DNA of 64,000 nt from Bacillota bacterium (GCA_023399055.1 JAEWQV010000005.1:73868-137867); one strand, 5' to 3'. Positions 49,923 through 59,395 are shown, counted from the stretch's first letter. A program made the numbers and translations. The notes: generated by a model from the sequence alone, not told the origin.

Positions 49923-51688
49923 ATGCGATTAAGGATGATGAATATCTCCAATCCGTCAGTAAAAAGACTACACTAATACGATTATTTCGTTATATGCTCG
50001 CTTATAGAGCCCCTATTATTGCTGTAATTATAATTATGCTAGCAACCGTAGCAATATCAATTGTGAACCCACTTATCATTCGTAGGGCAATTGACGTTTA
50101 CGTTGCAGCAAAGGATTTAAAGGGCTTATTTATTCTAGGTGCCTTTGCCCTAAGCTTAAATATTATATTCATTCTATTAGTAAAGCTTCGAATGTTCTTA
50201 ATGGCAAGAATATCGAACAATGTACTACTTACGATCCGTCAGGAATTGTACACTCATATACAGAAATTAAGCTTTAGCTTTTTTGACAGTCGTCCTACCG
50301 GAAAGATTCTTGCCAGAATTATTGGAGATGTTAACTCCTTAAAGGATGTTCTCTCCAACAGTGTTACAACCTTAATACCTGACTTTATAACTATTTGCGC
50401 CGTAGTAACAATTATGATGGTAATTAATTGGCGTCTTGCTTTAGCATCATTAATTTCTTTACCTTTAATGATGTTTGGCCTATGGTACATTCAGACCCGT
50501 TCTCATAAGAGATGGCAACTTCATCGTAAGAAAAGTTCTAATTTAAATGCTTTTATTCATGAGGATCTATCAGGTATGAGAATTATACAAAGCTTTACAG
50601 CGGAAGAAGAAACTGCAGAAAGCTTTGATGGCTACTTAAAAGAACATCGTGACTCCTTTGTAAAAGCAATTATACTAAATGATGCCTTTGGTTCCGTCAT
50701 TGATATTAGTTGGGGTATCGGCTCCTTGTCCATGTATTTTGTTGCTGTTAGCCTCCTTGGAATAGATGCTGGCAGTGTAGGAACTCTAATGGCCTTTGCT
50801 ATGTATATCAATATGTTCTGGCATCCTATTATGAATTTAAGTAACTTCTATAATCAGTTAATTACTAATATAACTGGTGCAGAACGTATCTTTGACATTA
50901 TGGATACTCAACCAGAGATTTCAGACTCAGCCGAGGTAATAGAACTACCGGAAATTACAGGTGGTGTGGAGTTTCGTAACGTATCCTTTGCTTATGACGA
51001 AGACACCAATGTCCTTAATGAGGTAAGCTTTAAAATTAAACCTGGTGAAAGTATTGCACTTGTTGGTCCAACCGGTGCTGGTAAAACCACAATTGTTAAT
51101 CTAATTAGCCGTTTCTATGATGTTCAAAAAGGTGATATTCTTATTGATGGCTTCAGTGTTAGAGATGTTTCTATCGAAAGCATAAGAAAACAGATGGGAA
51201 TTATGACACAGGATAACTTCCTATTCTCCGGAACTATAGCAGAAAACATTCGCTACGGTAAGCTGGATGCTACTGATGAGGAGATTATCGCTGCTGCCAA
51301 AGCAGTAAACGCTCATGAGTTCATTATGAAGATGGAAAAGGGTTATGAGACAGAATTAAAAGAACGTGGAGCTGGCTTATCCATTGGTCAACGTCAATTA
51401 CTTGCTTTTGCAAGAACCATGGTATCCATGCCGAAGATTTTAATTCTTGATGAAGCAACCTCCAGTATTGATACTCATACGGAACTACTGGTTCAACAGG
51501 GTATTGAAACACTTCTTAAAGGAAGGACCTCCTTTGTAATCGCTCATCGTTTATCGACTATTAGCAAAGCCGACCGAATATTTGTTATAGATGAAGGACA
51601 GATTAAAGAGGAAGGTAGCAATGATGAACTGTTAAAGAAGAAAGGTCTTTACTACAACCTTTATATGGCTCAGTTTAAGAATTTATAA
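49913..51688 (+). CDS. ABC exporter half-transporter, BmrD-like (degenerate signature)
   Basis: Protein of 591 residues, six membrane segments plus ATPase domain. Walker A is GPTGAGKTT and Walker B LILDEATSSID carries the catalytic Glu, but the signature reads LSIGQRQ rather than LSGGQ. Its faults complement those of the preceding subunit, so the pair should form one consensus and one degenerate ATP site. The gene starts inside the previous one (GTGACAGCATGGCA junction) with AGGAG nine bases upstream. A strong terminator follows. Confidence 0.92.
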   Translation: MAVNAIKDDEYLQSVSKKTTLIRLFRYMLAYRAPIIAVIIIMLATVAISIVNPLIIRRAIDVYVAAKDLKGLFILGAFALSLNIIFILLVKLRMFLMARISNNVLLTIRQELYTHIQKLSFSFFDSRPTGKILARIIGDVNSLKDVLSNSVTTLIPDFITICAVVTIMMVINWRLALASLISLPLMMFGLWYIQTRSHKRWQLHRKKSSNLNAFIHEDLSGMRIIQSFTAEEETAESFDGYLKEHRDSFVKAIILNDAFGSVIDISWGIGSLSMYFVAVSLLGIDAGSVGTLMAFAMYINMFWHPIMNLSNFYNQLITNITGAERIFDIMDTQPEISDSAEVIELPEITGGVEFRNVSFAYDEDTNVLNEVSFKIKPGESIALVGPTGAGKTTIVNLISRFYDVQKGDILIDGFSVRDVSIESIRKQMGIMTQDNFLFSGTIAENIRYGKLDATDEEIIAAAKAVNAHEFIMKMEKGYETELKERGAGLSIGQRQLLAFARTMVSMPKILILDEATSSIDTHTELLVQQGIETLLKGRTSFVIAHRLSTISKADRIFVIDEGQIKEEGSNDELLKKKGLYYNLYMAQFKNL

Positions 51689-51817
51689 GTTATCTTATTA
51701 TGGAAGATTAGCTGTTAATTTATATAACAAAGCCTTTGATATAGCGTAATTACATCATCAAGTAAATACCTTTATACAAGACGAAACAACAAGTTATTTA
51801 CTTGTCATGTATAAGAG

Positions 51818-51859
51818 AACAGAGAATCGCTTTTAATCACACTAAAGCGGTTCTCTGTT
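51818..51859. terminator. Bidirectional terminator between ABC exporter and DUF3021 gene
   Basis: AACAGAGAATCGCTTT (51818-51833) pairs with AAAGCGGTTCTCTGTT (51844-51859), one mismatch, ten-base loop. T-rich sequence follows. Confidence 0.85.
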
Positions 51860-51940
51860 TCTATTCATCTGTTTCTATTCATCTCTTTCTATTAATTTAT
51901 TTCCTTTAATTTATTTTTATTAATTTGTTTCTATTCATCT
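51857..51940. repeat. Short pyrimidine-rich direct repeats
   Basis: GTTTCTATTCATCT occurs at 51857, 51871 and 51927, with related T/C-rich sequence between. The last copy overlaps the end of the DUF3021 coding sequence. Confidence 0.6.
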
Positions 51941-52380
51941 CTTTCTTCTGTTTCATTTTCTTCCTCATGAAATCTGCTTAGCTGCAGATTCATTGCTTTT
52001 GCTTCCATCTCACCTTTAATGTAATTTGTTATATAAACAACTATATATACCAATAAGATTAAGACAAACATAAGTACTAATTGTAATATACTATTAAAAT
52101 TAATCCAGTTAAAGACAAATGCCATTGTATAAACAATAAGATTAACATATAAATAATTAATTATTGTTCTGATCCTCATGCTCTTTTTACTAACTTCTTT
52201 CATGGAGTAGAAAATCAGATTGCCAAGTGTTGATAAGGCTGCCATAATGAACATCTGCAATAGTAATATTGACATATAATTTATTTCTGGACTAAAGATA
52301 GCGATAAATAGGGCTGAACTAAATGCTATTCCTGTAAATATCATTACATAATTTGATAGTAACTTTCTTATTATATTCAT
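51931..52380 (-). CDS. DUF3021 membrane protein
   Basis: Protein of 149 residues with four membrane segments and a charged C-terminal tail (HEEENETEERDE), typical of DUF3021. These proteins are almost always encoded next to a LytTR regulator, as here (11 bp after it), and are thought to modulate its activity in the membrane. The ribosome binding site is AGGAGGG. The last codons lie in a short direct-repeat zone, so the C terminus may vary between strains. Confidence 0.85.
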   Translation of the reverse strand: MNIIRKLLSNYVMIFTGIAFSSALFIAIFSPEINYMSILLLQMFIMAALSTLGNLIFYSMKEVSKKSMRIRTIINYLYVNLIVYTMAFVFNWINFNSILQLVLMFVLILLVYIVVYITNYIKGEMEAKAMNLQLSRFHEEENETEERDE

Positions 52381-52391
52381 TGTCTGCCCTC

Positions 52392-52829
52392 CTATAACCC
52401 AAGCTTTTTCTTTAATTCGGGAACATACTGTCTTGAAATAACTACCTTTTCTCCATTAAAAAGTAATGCTTCAAACCGTCCTGAATAGGCCGGACTAATG
52501 CTCTTTATCTTAGCTATATTTAATATAATTGATTTAGAAGCTCTAAAGAAATTAGAACGATTATAATCTTCTTCAATTTCATAAAGTTTAAGCTTGGTTT
52601 CATAAACACTTTGCTTACAATATAAAAATACTTTATTATCAATTCCTTCAAAATAATAAACATTAGCGGGATCTATCATTGTGATATTTCCATCCTTGAT
52701 TCCTGCAAGCTTTTTCTGATCTAACTTAAGCTGTGAAACCATTCTTAAGATATTATCATCGATTTTATTACATCGAATTATAATCTGTTCTTCCTCACCT
52801 TGATTAATTTCCTCGATTACTATCTTCAT
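52392..52829 (-). CDS. LytTR-domain transcriptional regulator
   Basis: Protein of 145 residues made of a short N-terminal part and a LytTR DNA-binding domain (residues ~45-145: DGNITMIDPANVYYFEGIDNKVFLY, FFRASKSIILNIAKIKSISPA, VVISRQYVPELKKKLG). There is no receiver domain, so control is probably through the partner DUF3021 protein. Paired direct repeats suited to LytTR binding lie just upstream of the operon promoter (54777-54822), suggesting autoregulation of the transporter operon. The ribosome binding site is AGGAG. Confidence 0.9.
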   Translation of the reverse strand: MKIVIEEINQGEEEQIIIRCNKIDDNILRMVSQLKLDQKKLAGIKDGNITMIDPANVYYFEGIDNKVFLYCKQSVYETKLKLYEIEEDYNRSNFFRASKSIILNIAKIKSISPAYSGRFEALLFNGEKVVISRQYVPELKKKLGL

Positions 52830-52837
52830 TGCAGCTC

Positions 52838-53749
52838 CTATCTACTCATAACATTACGTTTTCTTTGAATCAGTGCCGATATAAGTATAAAGACGATACC
52901 ACTTATTAACAAAATTAACATCTTGATTTCATTTGAGATCATTGTCTGATCATAACGAACTGTCATTCCCATATATTCTTTATAGCCATTGGTAAACTCA
53001 TCCGGACATCCAATGAATGTCTTACCAATAATATTCTTAGTCATAATATCTCGTAAAAAAGAACAACCATAAAGCATAGGGGTCATCTTTAGTAACATTT
53101 GAACTTTTTCAGGTAACATTCCAATGGGAAGATAAATTCCCGCAAGAAATCCTACCAAAGTTCCGATGATTGTACTAAGTCCAGAAAAAGCACTTAAGGA
53201 GTGAACGAAATTAGCAATTAGAAACACTAAGCTTGCAGAAGAAAATACATTAAGGACAATATAAAGCATTATTCTCATCATATCCCCGAAGGAGAATAAT
53301 TCTCCACCTAAATTTAAGATATAAATCTCACCTACAATAACTGTTAAGGTACACATGATAATGCCCATTATAATTGCTGCACAAACATAACCCATAACAA
53401 AGATACCTCTGTTTACTGGAGATACATAGAAGCTGGATAATCTTTTTTCAGCCTCATCTTCAATCATAATACCAACCATTGCCAAGGTAATGGTAATAGA
53501 GTTTACCACCACTAATCCTGCAAGGGTCCAAAGAATAACAATCTGTTTTGCGTTTTCTCTATCAACTACTTCATTTCTCTCTCCACCAAATTCACTTAGC
53601 ATTTCAACCAGGTTATTGGTGTTCATATCTGCTAGAAATAGTAACATAAGACCAATGATTATTATCATTGATAATAAAGAAAAAAAGATATTTGCTCTAT
53701 TTCTGCTATAAACCAAAATATTTCTTTGAATCAATCTAAGTAATAGCAT
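52838..53749 (-). CDS. ABC-2 type transporter permease
   Basis: Membrane protein of 303 residues with about six segments: one near the N terminus (IFFSLLSMIIIIGLMLLFL), a hydrophilic extracellular stretch, then a block of five. The region GLVVVNSITITLAMVGIMIEDEAEKRLSSFYVSPVNRG is the ABC-2 hallmark. It pairs with the ATPase encoded 41 bp upstream and is followed by the LytTR gene at 8 bp. Such exporters often move antimicrobial compounds or lipids; the substrate is unknown. The ribosome binding site is GGAGGA. Confidence 0.88.
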   Translation of the reverse strand: MLLLRLIQRNILVYSRNRANIFFSLLSMIIIIGLMLLFLADMNTNNLVEMLSEFGGERNEVVDRENAKQIVILWTLAGLVVVNSITITLAMVGIMIEDEAEKRLSSFYVSPVNRGIFVMGYVCAAIIMGIIMCTLTVIVGEIYILNLGGELFSFGDMMRIMLYIVLNVFSSASLVFLIANFVHSLSAFSGLSTIIGTLVGFLAGIYLPIGMLPEKVQMLLKMTPMLYGCSFLRDIMTKNIIGKTFIGCPDEFTNGYKEYMGMTVRYDQTMISNEIKMLILLISGIVFILISALIQRKRNVMSR

Positions 53750-53790
53750 ATATATCCTCCCTCTGTCTTACAAGTCAGACCCTTTCCTAT

Positions 53791-54708
53791 TTATAATTGC
53801 TTTCCGGTTATATTTAAAAATACATCGTCCATACTTCCTTGTATAACCTCGAAGGATTTTAGGTAATTCTGCGTTTCATTTAGTATCTGAAGACCATATA
53901 AGGTATTGGGAATTATAACTTCTATATGATTACTTTGTACTTTATAGGATATCTCTCTTAACTGTAACTGCTTTATTATTTCTTCCATTCTATCTGTATA
54001 TAACCTCAAACTATCATGGGTATATTGTTCCTTTAGCATAGTGGGAGTTCCATCCGCCACCAATTTCCCTGCATCCATGATGGAGATATAATTTGCTCTA
54101 GCAGCCTCTTCCATATAATGAGTTGTTAAAAAGATTGTCATTTGTTTTTCTTTTCTAAGCTCCTCTAAGCATTGCCATACATTCTGTCTGCTTTGAGGAT
54201 CCAAACCTGTCGTAGGTTCGTCTAAGAACAAAATCTCTGGTTGATTCATGAGCGACTTTGCTATTTCACAACGTCTTCTTTGACCACCGGATAATTTTCT
54301 GAATTGTCGATTTAATGTTTCACCTATATCCAAAATATCAATTACCCACTTTAAATTCTTTTGTAGCTCCTTCCGATTACCTTGATAGAGGGCTGCTCTC
54401 GTTATAAGATTTTCCTTCACTGTTAAGTGACTATCCAAGGTATTATCTTGAAATACGACTCCAATTCTCTTTCTAATATCACGATCATTTACTCCTAATT
54501 TATGGCCACATACATGGATTTCACCTTCCGTACTTTTTAATAAAGTACATAGGATGTTAATTGTGGTGGATTTACCTGCACCGTTCACACCTAAAAAACC
54601 GTATAGCTCGCCCTTTTTAACTCGAAAACTAATGTCATCCACTGCTTTAATCTCTTTAAAATATTTTTTTAAATTATTTACCTTAATAATATCTTCCAAA
54701 GTTATCAC
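53791..54708 (-). CDS. ABC transporter ATP-binding protein (DrrA/ABC-2 type)
   Basis: ATPase of 305 residues. Walker A is GVNGAGKSTT, signature LSGGQRRRCEIAKSL, Walker B LFLDEPTTGLD, switch His in LTTHYMEEA. The C-terminal ~80 residues are the accessory domain common to DrrA-type exporters. First gene of the operon ATPase-permease-LytTR-DUF3021. The start is a GTG at 54708, or possibly the TTG three codons later, which has GGTGAT before it. Preceded by a promoter at 54739-54767. Confidence 0.92.
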   Translation of the reverse strand: MITLEDIIKVNNLKKYFKEIKAVDDISFRVKKGELYGFLGVNGAGKSTTINILCTLLKSTEGEIHVCGHKLGVNDRDIRKRIGVVFQDNTLDSHLTVKENLITRAALYQGNRKELQKNLKWVIDILDIGETLNRQFRKLSGGQRRRCEIAKSLMNQPEILFLDEPTTGLDPQSRQNVWQCLEELRKEKQMTIFLTTHYMEEAARANYISIMDAGKLVADGTPTMLKEQYTHDSLRLYTDRMEEIIKQLQLREISYKVQSNHIEVIIPNTLYGLQILNETQNYLKSFEVIQGSMDDVFLNITGKQL

Positions 54709-54738
54709 CCGCCTTACTTATTCCCATTTGTTAGACTT

Positions 54739-54767
54739 ATTGTAAATTCTTACTTGCATTATTGCAA
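54739..54767 (-). promoter_or_regulatory. Promoter of the LytTR/ABC-2 operon
   Basis: TTGCAA (54767-54762), 17-bp spacer, TACAAT (54744-54739) on the minus strand. A weak -35 box next to activator-type repeats fits activation. Confidence 0.7.
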
Positions 54768-54781
54768 CTCTCTTTTGGTAA

Positions 54782-54822
54782 GTTACCAATAAGCATTGTA
54801 AGTTACCAATATAGCATTGTAA
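54782..54822 (-). promoter_or_regulatory. Paired direct repeats, candidate LytTR binding sites
   Basis: On the minus strand TTACAATGCTATATTGGTAAC and then TTACAATGCTTATTGGTAAC, 21 and 20 bp, directly abutting; a partial third copy TTACC follows. They end 15 bases upstream of the -35 box. Confidence 0.65.
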
Positions 54823-54826
54823 AATG

Positions 54827-54869
54827 AAAAAGGGCCAATTGGTTAAGTCATTCCCAATAAGACCCTTTT
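54827..54869 (-). terminator. Terminator of the histidine kinase gene
   Basis: AAAAGGG (54869-54863) pairs with CCCTTTT (54834-54828) with an inner ATTGG/CCAAT stem, then TTCATTTT on the minus strand. Confidence 0.75.
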
Positions 54870-54915
54870 GTCATTCAATTAGCACTTCAACTAATGCAAA
54901 TTGATAATACCTGCA

Positions 54916-56349
54916 TTAATTCATTACCCTCCTCCTCGGCAAAGTTATAATAAAACTTGTACCTTTTTTAAATTGGGAGCGCACTTTTATCTTCCCAGTA
55001 TGAGCTAAGATTATTAGCTTCGCTAGTGATAATCCTAACCCATGACCACTTATATTCTGATTTCTAACATAATCTGAACGATAAAAACGATCAAAGATAT
55101 GATCAATATCCTTTTGTGTCATTCCAATACCGCTATCTTGAATGGTTATTACACAATCACCATTAATTTTCTCACACTGAATTACAATTTCATCACCATC
55201 ATGAGTGTATTTTATTGCATTTTCAATAAATATTCGAATTGCTTGCTTTAAAGATTGCTTATCTCCATATACAATTACATCCTCCAATATGGGAGATAAA
55301 ATAATACGATTATCTGCTACCAGACGTGTCTCTTTTATCATATCCTCAACAACTTTGCGCATATTAAAGCGTTTTTTTGTCAGTTTTAAAGTTTTCTTAT
55401 CATGTCTTGAAAGAAACAATAGCTTTTCTACAAGATCCTGCATGGACCTGGCTTCATTCTGAATAGCATCGATAGATTCATGAAGTACCTCTTCATTTGT
55501 AGTACCCCAGCGATTTAATAAGTTTGAGTATCCCTGAATTACTGCAATTGGTGTTCTTAATTCGTGTGATGCATCAGAAACAAACTGTTTTTGACTCTCA
55601 TAGGAAGCCTCTATTCGATCCAGCATCGCATTAATGACACTTGCCAAATCCTTAAGTTCGTTTTTAGTTCCCTCTACATTTAATCTCTCACTGTGCAGAT
55701 TGTTTACTGTAAGCCTGTTTGCAGTAGCCGACATTATCCGAACTGGTTCAAATAGTTTCATATCACTTCTTTTACCCTTACGGATAATCAAAAAGACGAT
55801 AGCCAAATAGAGGATAGCTATTTTCCAAGCCAATGAAAAAAACTGTTGATAACTCTTAGTAAGATCATATTGAAAATTAACTAAATACAATTTTCCATCG
55901 TTGATTAATTCTTTGGTACTATTAATAACAAGAATATGATTTTTGCTTTCTCTATTAAAATGGATACCAAAAACAAAGTCCTTATTCGATTGCGGTTTAT
56001 AATCCAGGTCGCTATATAAGTCCTCCCCCGTATCCTCCCTAACAATTTGCATCGTTAATCCTTGGGAAGCAAAAGGATTGTGGCATTCTTCTAACCTTTG
56101 TTTTTCATGGATTGACACAACTTCCTCAGCCATCTGATCATAATTTACTTTCTCAGAGTATATAAATAGCAGGAAAAAACCAGCCATTAATAAAACTCCA
56201 TGTGTCAGTAATAAACGTAAATATGATATTGATATACGAAACGCTATCGATAATCTAAAGTTACTCAGCCATTCCTCTTTTTTTCTACGTATTGGAAGGA
56301 TAATTTTTCGCAAGATATTTCTAATTGCTTCTAATAATTTATTCTGCAT
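54916..56349 (-). CDS. Membrane sensor histidine kinase
   Basis: Kinase of 477 residues: two membrane segments (about 47-65 and 170-188) bracket an extracellular sensor region of ~105 residues, then HAMP (FEPVRIMSATANRLTVNNL), HisKA with phosphorylated His in SDASHELRTPIAVIQGYSNLL, N-box FIENAIKYT and G-box HGLGLSLAKLI. Resembles the ArlS/CssS-type class. It starts 8 bp after the response regulator gene. The signal is unknown; the neighbouring transporter operon is a possible target, but no evidence beyond proximity. Confidence 0.92.
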   Translation of the reverse strand: MQNKLLEAIRNILRKIILPIRRKKEEWLSNFRLSIAFRISISYLRLLLTHGVLLMAGFFLLFIYSEKVNYDQMAEEVVSIHEKQRLEECHNPFASQGLTMQIVREDTGEDLYSDLDYKPQSNKDFVFGIHFNRESKNHILVINSTKELINDGKLYLVNFQYDLTKSYQQFFSLAWKIAILYLAIVFLIIRKGKRSDMKLFEPVRIMSATANRLTVNNLHSERLNVEGTKNELKDLASVINAMLDRIEASYESQKQFVSDASHELRTPIAVIQGYSNLLNRWGTTNEEVLHESIDAIQNEARSMQDLVEKLLFLSRHDKKTLKLTKKRFNMRKVVEDMIKETRLVADNRIILSPILEDVIVYGDKQSLKQAIRIFIENAIKYTHDGDEIVIQCEKINGDCVITIQDSGIGMTQKDIDHIFDRFYRSDYVRNQNISGHGLGLSLAKLIILAHTGKIKVRSQFKKGTSFIITLPRRRVMN

Positions 56350-56357
56350 AGTTTGTA

Positions 56358-57035
56358 CTAATCCTTTATGATGTAGCCAACACCTCTCACTGTTGATATC
56401 ATGTGTACCCCATATTTCTCATCTATTTTCTGTCTCAAATATCTAATATACACATCCACCACATTGGTATCTCCAAAATACTCGTAATCCCAAACATTAT
56501 TTAATAACTGTTCTCTGGTCAATGCAATGTTCTTGTTTCTAATAAGATATTCTAAAAGTTCATATTCCTTCTTAGTTAAAGAAAGTTCATCTTCCTGATA
56601 GAAAGCACTGTGACTTCCTAAATTTAAAGTTATCTGGCCAAATTTTAGAACATCACCTTTTGGCTCTGTATTATGCTTCTTACGATTAAGAGCAACTCTA
56701 ATTCTTGCCAGTAATTCTTCAATCGCAAAGGGTTTTGTCATGTAATCATCTGCTCCAGTATCCAAGCCTGCAACCTTATCTGTCACATCATCTTTTGCCG
56801 TAAGCATAATAATTGGAACTTGTGACTCAAGTCTAATTCTTCTACATACCTCAATACCACTAAGACCTGGTAACATAATATCCAATATAACTAAGTCTAC
56901 ATTATCTTTCAATGCCTTCTCTAAGCCTGTTCTACCATCCATTGCGATAATAACTTCATAACCTTCATGCTTTAATTCCAGTTCTAAAAAACGTGCAATC
57001 TTTCCCTCATCTTCAACTATTAATACTTTTGGCAT
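56358..57035 (-). CDS. OmpR-family response regulator
   Basis: Protein of 225 residues. Receiver domain with phosphoacceptor Asp in VDLVILDIMLPGLSG (residue ~51), acidic pocket VEDEGK, Thr in MLTAKDD and Lys in MTKPF. C-terminal winged helix of the OmpR/PhoB class (LTKKEYELLEYLIRNKNIALTREQLLNNVWDYE, RYLRQKID). First gene of the two-component operon. The ribosome binding site is GAGGAGG. Confidence 0.95.
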   Translation of the reverse strand: MPKVLIVEDEGKIARFLELELKHEGYEVIIAMDGRTGLEKALKDNVDLVILDIMLPGLSGIEVCRRIRLESQVPIIMLTAKDDVTDKVAGLDTGADDYMTKPFAIEELLARIRVALNRKKHNTEPKGDVLKFGQITLNLGSHSAFYQEDELSLTKKEYELLEYLIRNKNIALTREQLLNNVWDYEYFGDTNVVDVYIRYLRQKIDEKYGVHMISTVRGVGYIIKD

Positions 57036-57328
57036 TCCCTAATCCTCCTCACCTGAATCTTTCTCTAGTCTTATTTTATCGATAAGTTGCGCATTTTACA
57101 ATATCTCTATATTAAAATTCCATTAGAAAGAATTTATTTACAAAAAAAGCTGTCAGAAAAGCTGACACCTTCGCACAAATATTTGTAATATACTGCAAAA
57201 GGAGCCCTATGATATAGTTTAATTCACTATACCACAAAACTCCTTTTTCATATTATTTAGTATTATTCAATTATTACGTTATAAGCTTAATGAATCATAA
57301 TCTCCATTAAATAGATTATTGTACTAAA
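57036..57328. other. Intergenic stretch between tkt and the two-component operon
   Basis: Contains the tkt terminator (57197-57247) and a GTCAG/CTGAC hairpin near 57150. No gene. Confidence 0.4.
57197..57247 (-). terminator. Terminator of transketolase
   Basis: AAAAGGAG pairs with CTCCTTTT, with an inner TATAGT/ACTATA stem. The loop is long; T tract modest. Confidence 0.55.
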
Positions 57329-59311
57329 TTATAGTACACTCTTAACTGCTTTAACAACATTTTCTGTAGTGAAACCAAATTTCTTAAATAGAACACCAGC
57401 TGGCGCAGAAGCTCCAAAGCCCTTCATAGTAACAGTTGTTCCATCTAGTCCAACATATTTACCCCAGCCAAAATCAGTAGCAGCTTCAACAGCAACTCTG
57501 GCTCTAACACTCTTTGGTAATACGCTTTCTTTATACTCTTTTGATTGAGCTTCAAATAAATCGAGTGAAGGCATACTAACTACGCTTACATCCACACCTT
57601 CTTTTTCAAGTTCAACCTGTGCATTAATACCTAATTCAACCTCAGAACCGCTCGCCATGATAATTGCATCTGGAACCGATTTTTTGGAAGGAGAAACTAC
57701 ATATCCACCCTTCAATGCATCCTTAGAAGATCCTGAAAGCTGCGGAAGATTTTGACGTGTTAGTACAAGTGCAGTAGGTGTTGTAGTTGAAGTAACCGCA
57801 TAATACCATCCAGCTGCACATTCTGTTGCATCCGCAGGTCTAAATACAGTAAAGTTAGGCATTGCTCTTAACATAGCTAGTTGCTCGATTGGTTCATGTG
57901 TTGGACCATCTTCACCAACACCGATACTATCATGTGTTAGTACATAGGTTAATGGTAATCCCATAAGTGAGGATAATCTTGCCATTGGCTTTACATAATC
58001 ACTAAATACAAAGAAAGTAGAAACATAAGCACGAAGTCCGCCATGTAATGCTAGTCCGTTGCCCATTGCTGCCATTGCTAATTCTCTAACTCCAAAATGA
58101 AGGTTACGTCCAGCATAATTATCCTTAGAAAAATCACCCATATCACTTAAGTAGGTCTTAGTGGATGGAGCTAAATCCGCAGCACCACCAATCATATTAG
58201 GAAGGTAATTCTTTAATCGATTCATTAGGATACCAGAAAGATTTCTGGTCGCTTCTGGTTTATCTGCATATGCCCAGAACTCTTCGTTATCAATTAAATT
58301 CTTTGCTGCATTTTCATCATGATATTGATCCCATAATGTCTTCATTTCAGGGAATTCTACGCTATATTTTTCAAACAGTGTATTCCATTCAGCTTCATCC
58401 TTTGCAGCTTCCTGTGCAATTGTTTTAAAATTCTCATATACTTCTTCTGGAACATGGAAAGGCTCATGATTTAACCATTCTAACTTCTCTTTTAATGCTT
58501 TCACATTATCCACTCCAAGTGGTTCACCATGTGCGGAAGCCATTCCCTCTCTAGGGCTGCCATGTCCAATCTTTGTTTTTACTGTAATCATAGTTGGTCT
58601 GGTGGTATCTGCCTTAGCAGCTACAATTGCAGCACCGATTTCTTCTAAGTTATTGCCATCTTCTACAGTAAGAGTCTGGAAACCATATGCCTGGAAGCGT
58701 TTTTCCACATCTTCTGTAAAGGCAATATCAGTACTTCCTTCTATGGTTATTTTATTGCTATCATATAATACAATTAATTTACCCAAGCCAAGTGTACCTG
58801 CAAGGGACATTGCCTCTGAGGTGATGCCTTCCATCATACAGCCGTCTCCACCAAGTGCATAAGTATAATGGTCCACAACTGGATAACCCTCTTTATTAAA
58901 CTTCGCTGCAAGATGAGCTTCACCCATAGCCATACCAACTGCCATAGCCATACCTGCTCCTAGAGGTCCTGTGGTTGCCTCAACTCCTACGGTATGTCCA
59001 TACTCTGGGTGTCCAGGGGTTAAAGAATTTTCCTGACGAAAAGATGCCAAATCCTCAACGGTAAGACCATAACCGAATAAATGCAATAAAGAGTAAAGAA
59101 GCATAGATCCATGACCACCGGATAAGATGAAACGATCTCTATTACTCCATTTAGGATTTACAGGGTTGTGCTTCATGTGCTTTGCCCATAACTCATAAGC
59201 CATCGCTGCAGAACCGAGTGGTAAGCCCGGATGACCTGAATTTGCTTTTTGAACCCCATCTGCTGATAAGATTCTTATCGCATTTACTGACCTTGTATCA
59301 ATGTTACTCAT
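57329..59311 (-). CDS. tkt: Transketolase
   Basis: Full-length transketolase of 660 residues, thiamine-diphosphate dependent, moving two-carbon units in the non-oxidative pentose phosphate pathway. Recognisable parts: ADGVQKANSGHPGLPLG (N-terminal active-site His), the ThDP motif GGDGCMMEGITSEAMSLAGTLGLGKLIVLYDSN, the catalytic Glu region FGVRELAMAAMGNG, and THDSIGVGEDGPTHEPIEQL. The ribosome binding site is GGAGG. It is 84 bp after the transaldolase-like gene, with hairpins between. Confidence 0.96.
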   Translation of the reverse strand: MSNIDTRSVNAIRILSADGVQKANSGHPGLPLGSAAMAYELWAKHMKHNPVNPKWSNRDRFILSGGHGSMLLYSLLHLFGYGLTVEDLASFRQENSLTPGHPEYGHTVGVEATTGPLGAGMAMAVGMAMGEAHLAAKFNKEGYPVVDHYTYALGGDGCMMEGITSEAMSLAGTLGLGKLIVLYDSNKITIEGSTDIAFTEDVEKRFQAYGFQTLTVEDGNNLEEIGAAIVAAKADTTRPTMITVKTKIGHGSPREGMASAHGEPLGVDNVKALKEKLEWLNHEPFHVPEEVYENFKTIAQEAAKDEAEWNTLFEKYSVEFPEMKTLWDQYHDENAAKNLIDNEEFWAYADKPEATRNLSGILMNRLKNYLPNMIGGAADLAPSTKTYLSDMGDFSKDNYAGRNLHFGVRELAMAAMGNGLALHGGLRAYVSTFFVFSDYVKPMARLSSLMGLPLTYVLTHDSIGVGEDGPTHEPIEQLAMLRAMPNFTVFRPADATECAAGWYYAVTSTTTPTALVLTRQNLPQLSGSSKDALKGGYVVSPSKKSVPDAIIMASGSEVELGINAQVELEKEGVDVSVVSMPSLDLFEAQSKEYKESVLPKSVRARVAVEAATDFGWGKYVGLDGTTVTMKGFGASAPAGVLFKKFGFTTENVVKAVKSVL

Positions 59312-59356
59312 TAAAATCCTCCATTCCGCCGCATTGCGGCTATATCATCATGGAAA

Positions 59357-59374
59357 AAGACACATAAGTGTCTT
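59357..59374 (-). terminator. Intercistronic hairpin between fsa and tkt
   Basis: AAGACAC-TTAT-GTGTCTT followed by TTTCC on the minus strand; a second small hairpin CCGC-AAT-GCGG lies closer to the tkt start. May be a weak terminator or processing site. Confidence 0.4.
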
Positions 59375-59395
59375 CTCCCTAAACTTTTTAAGTTA

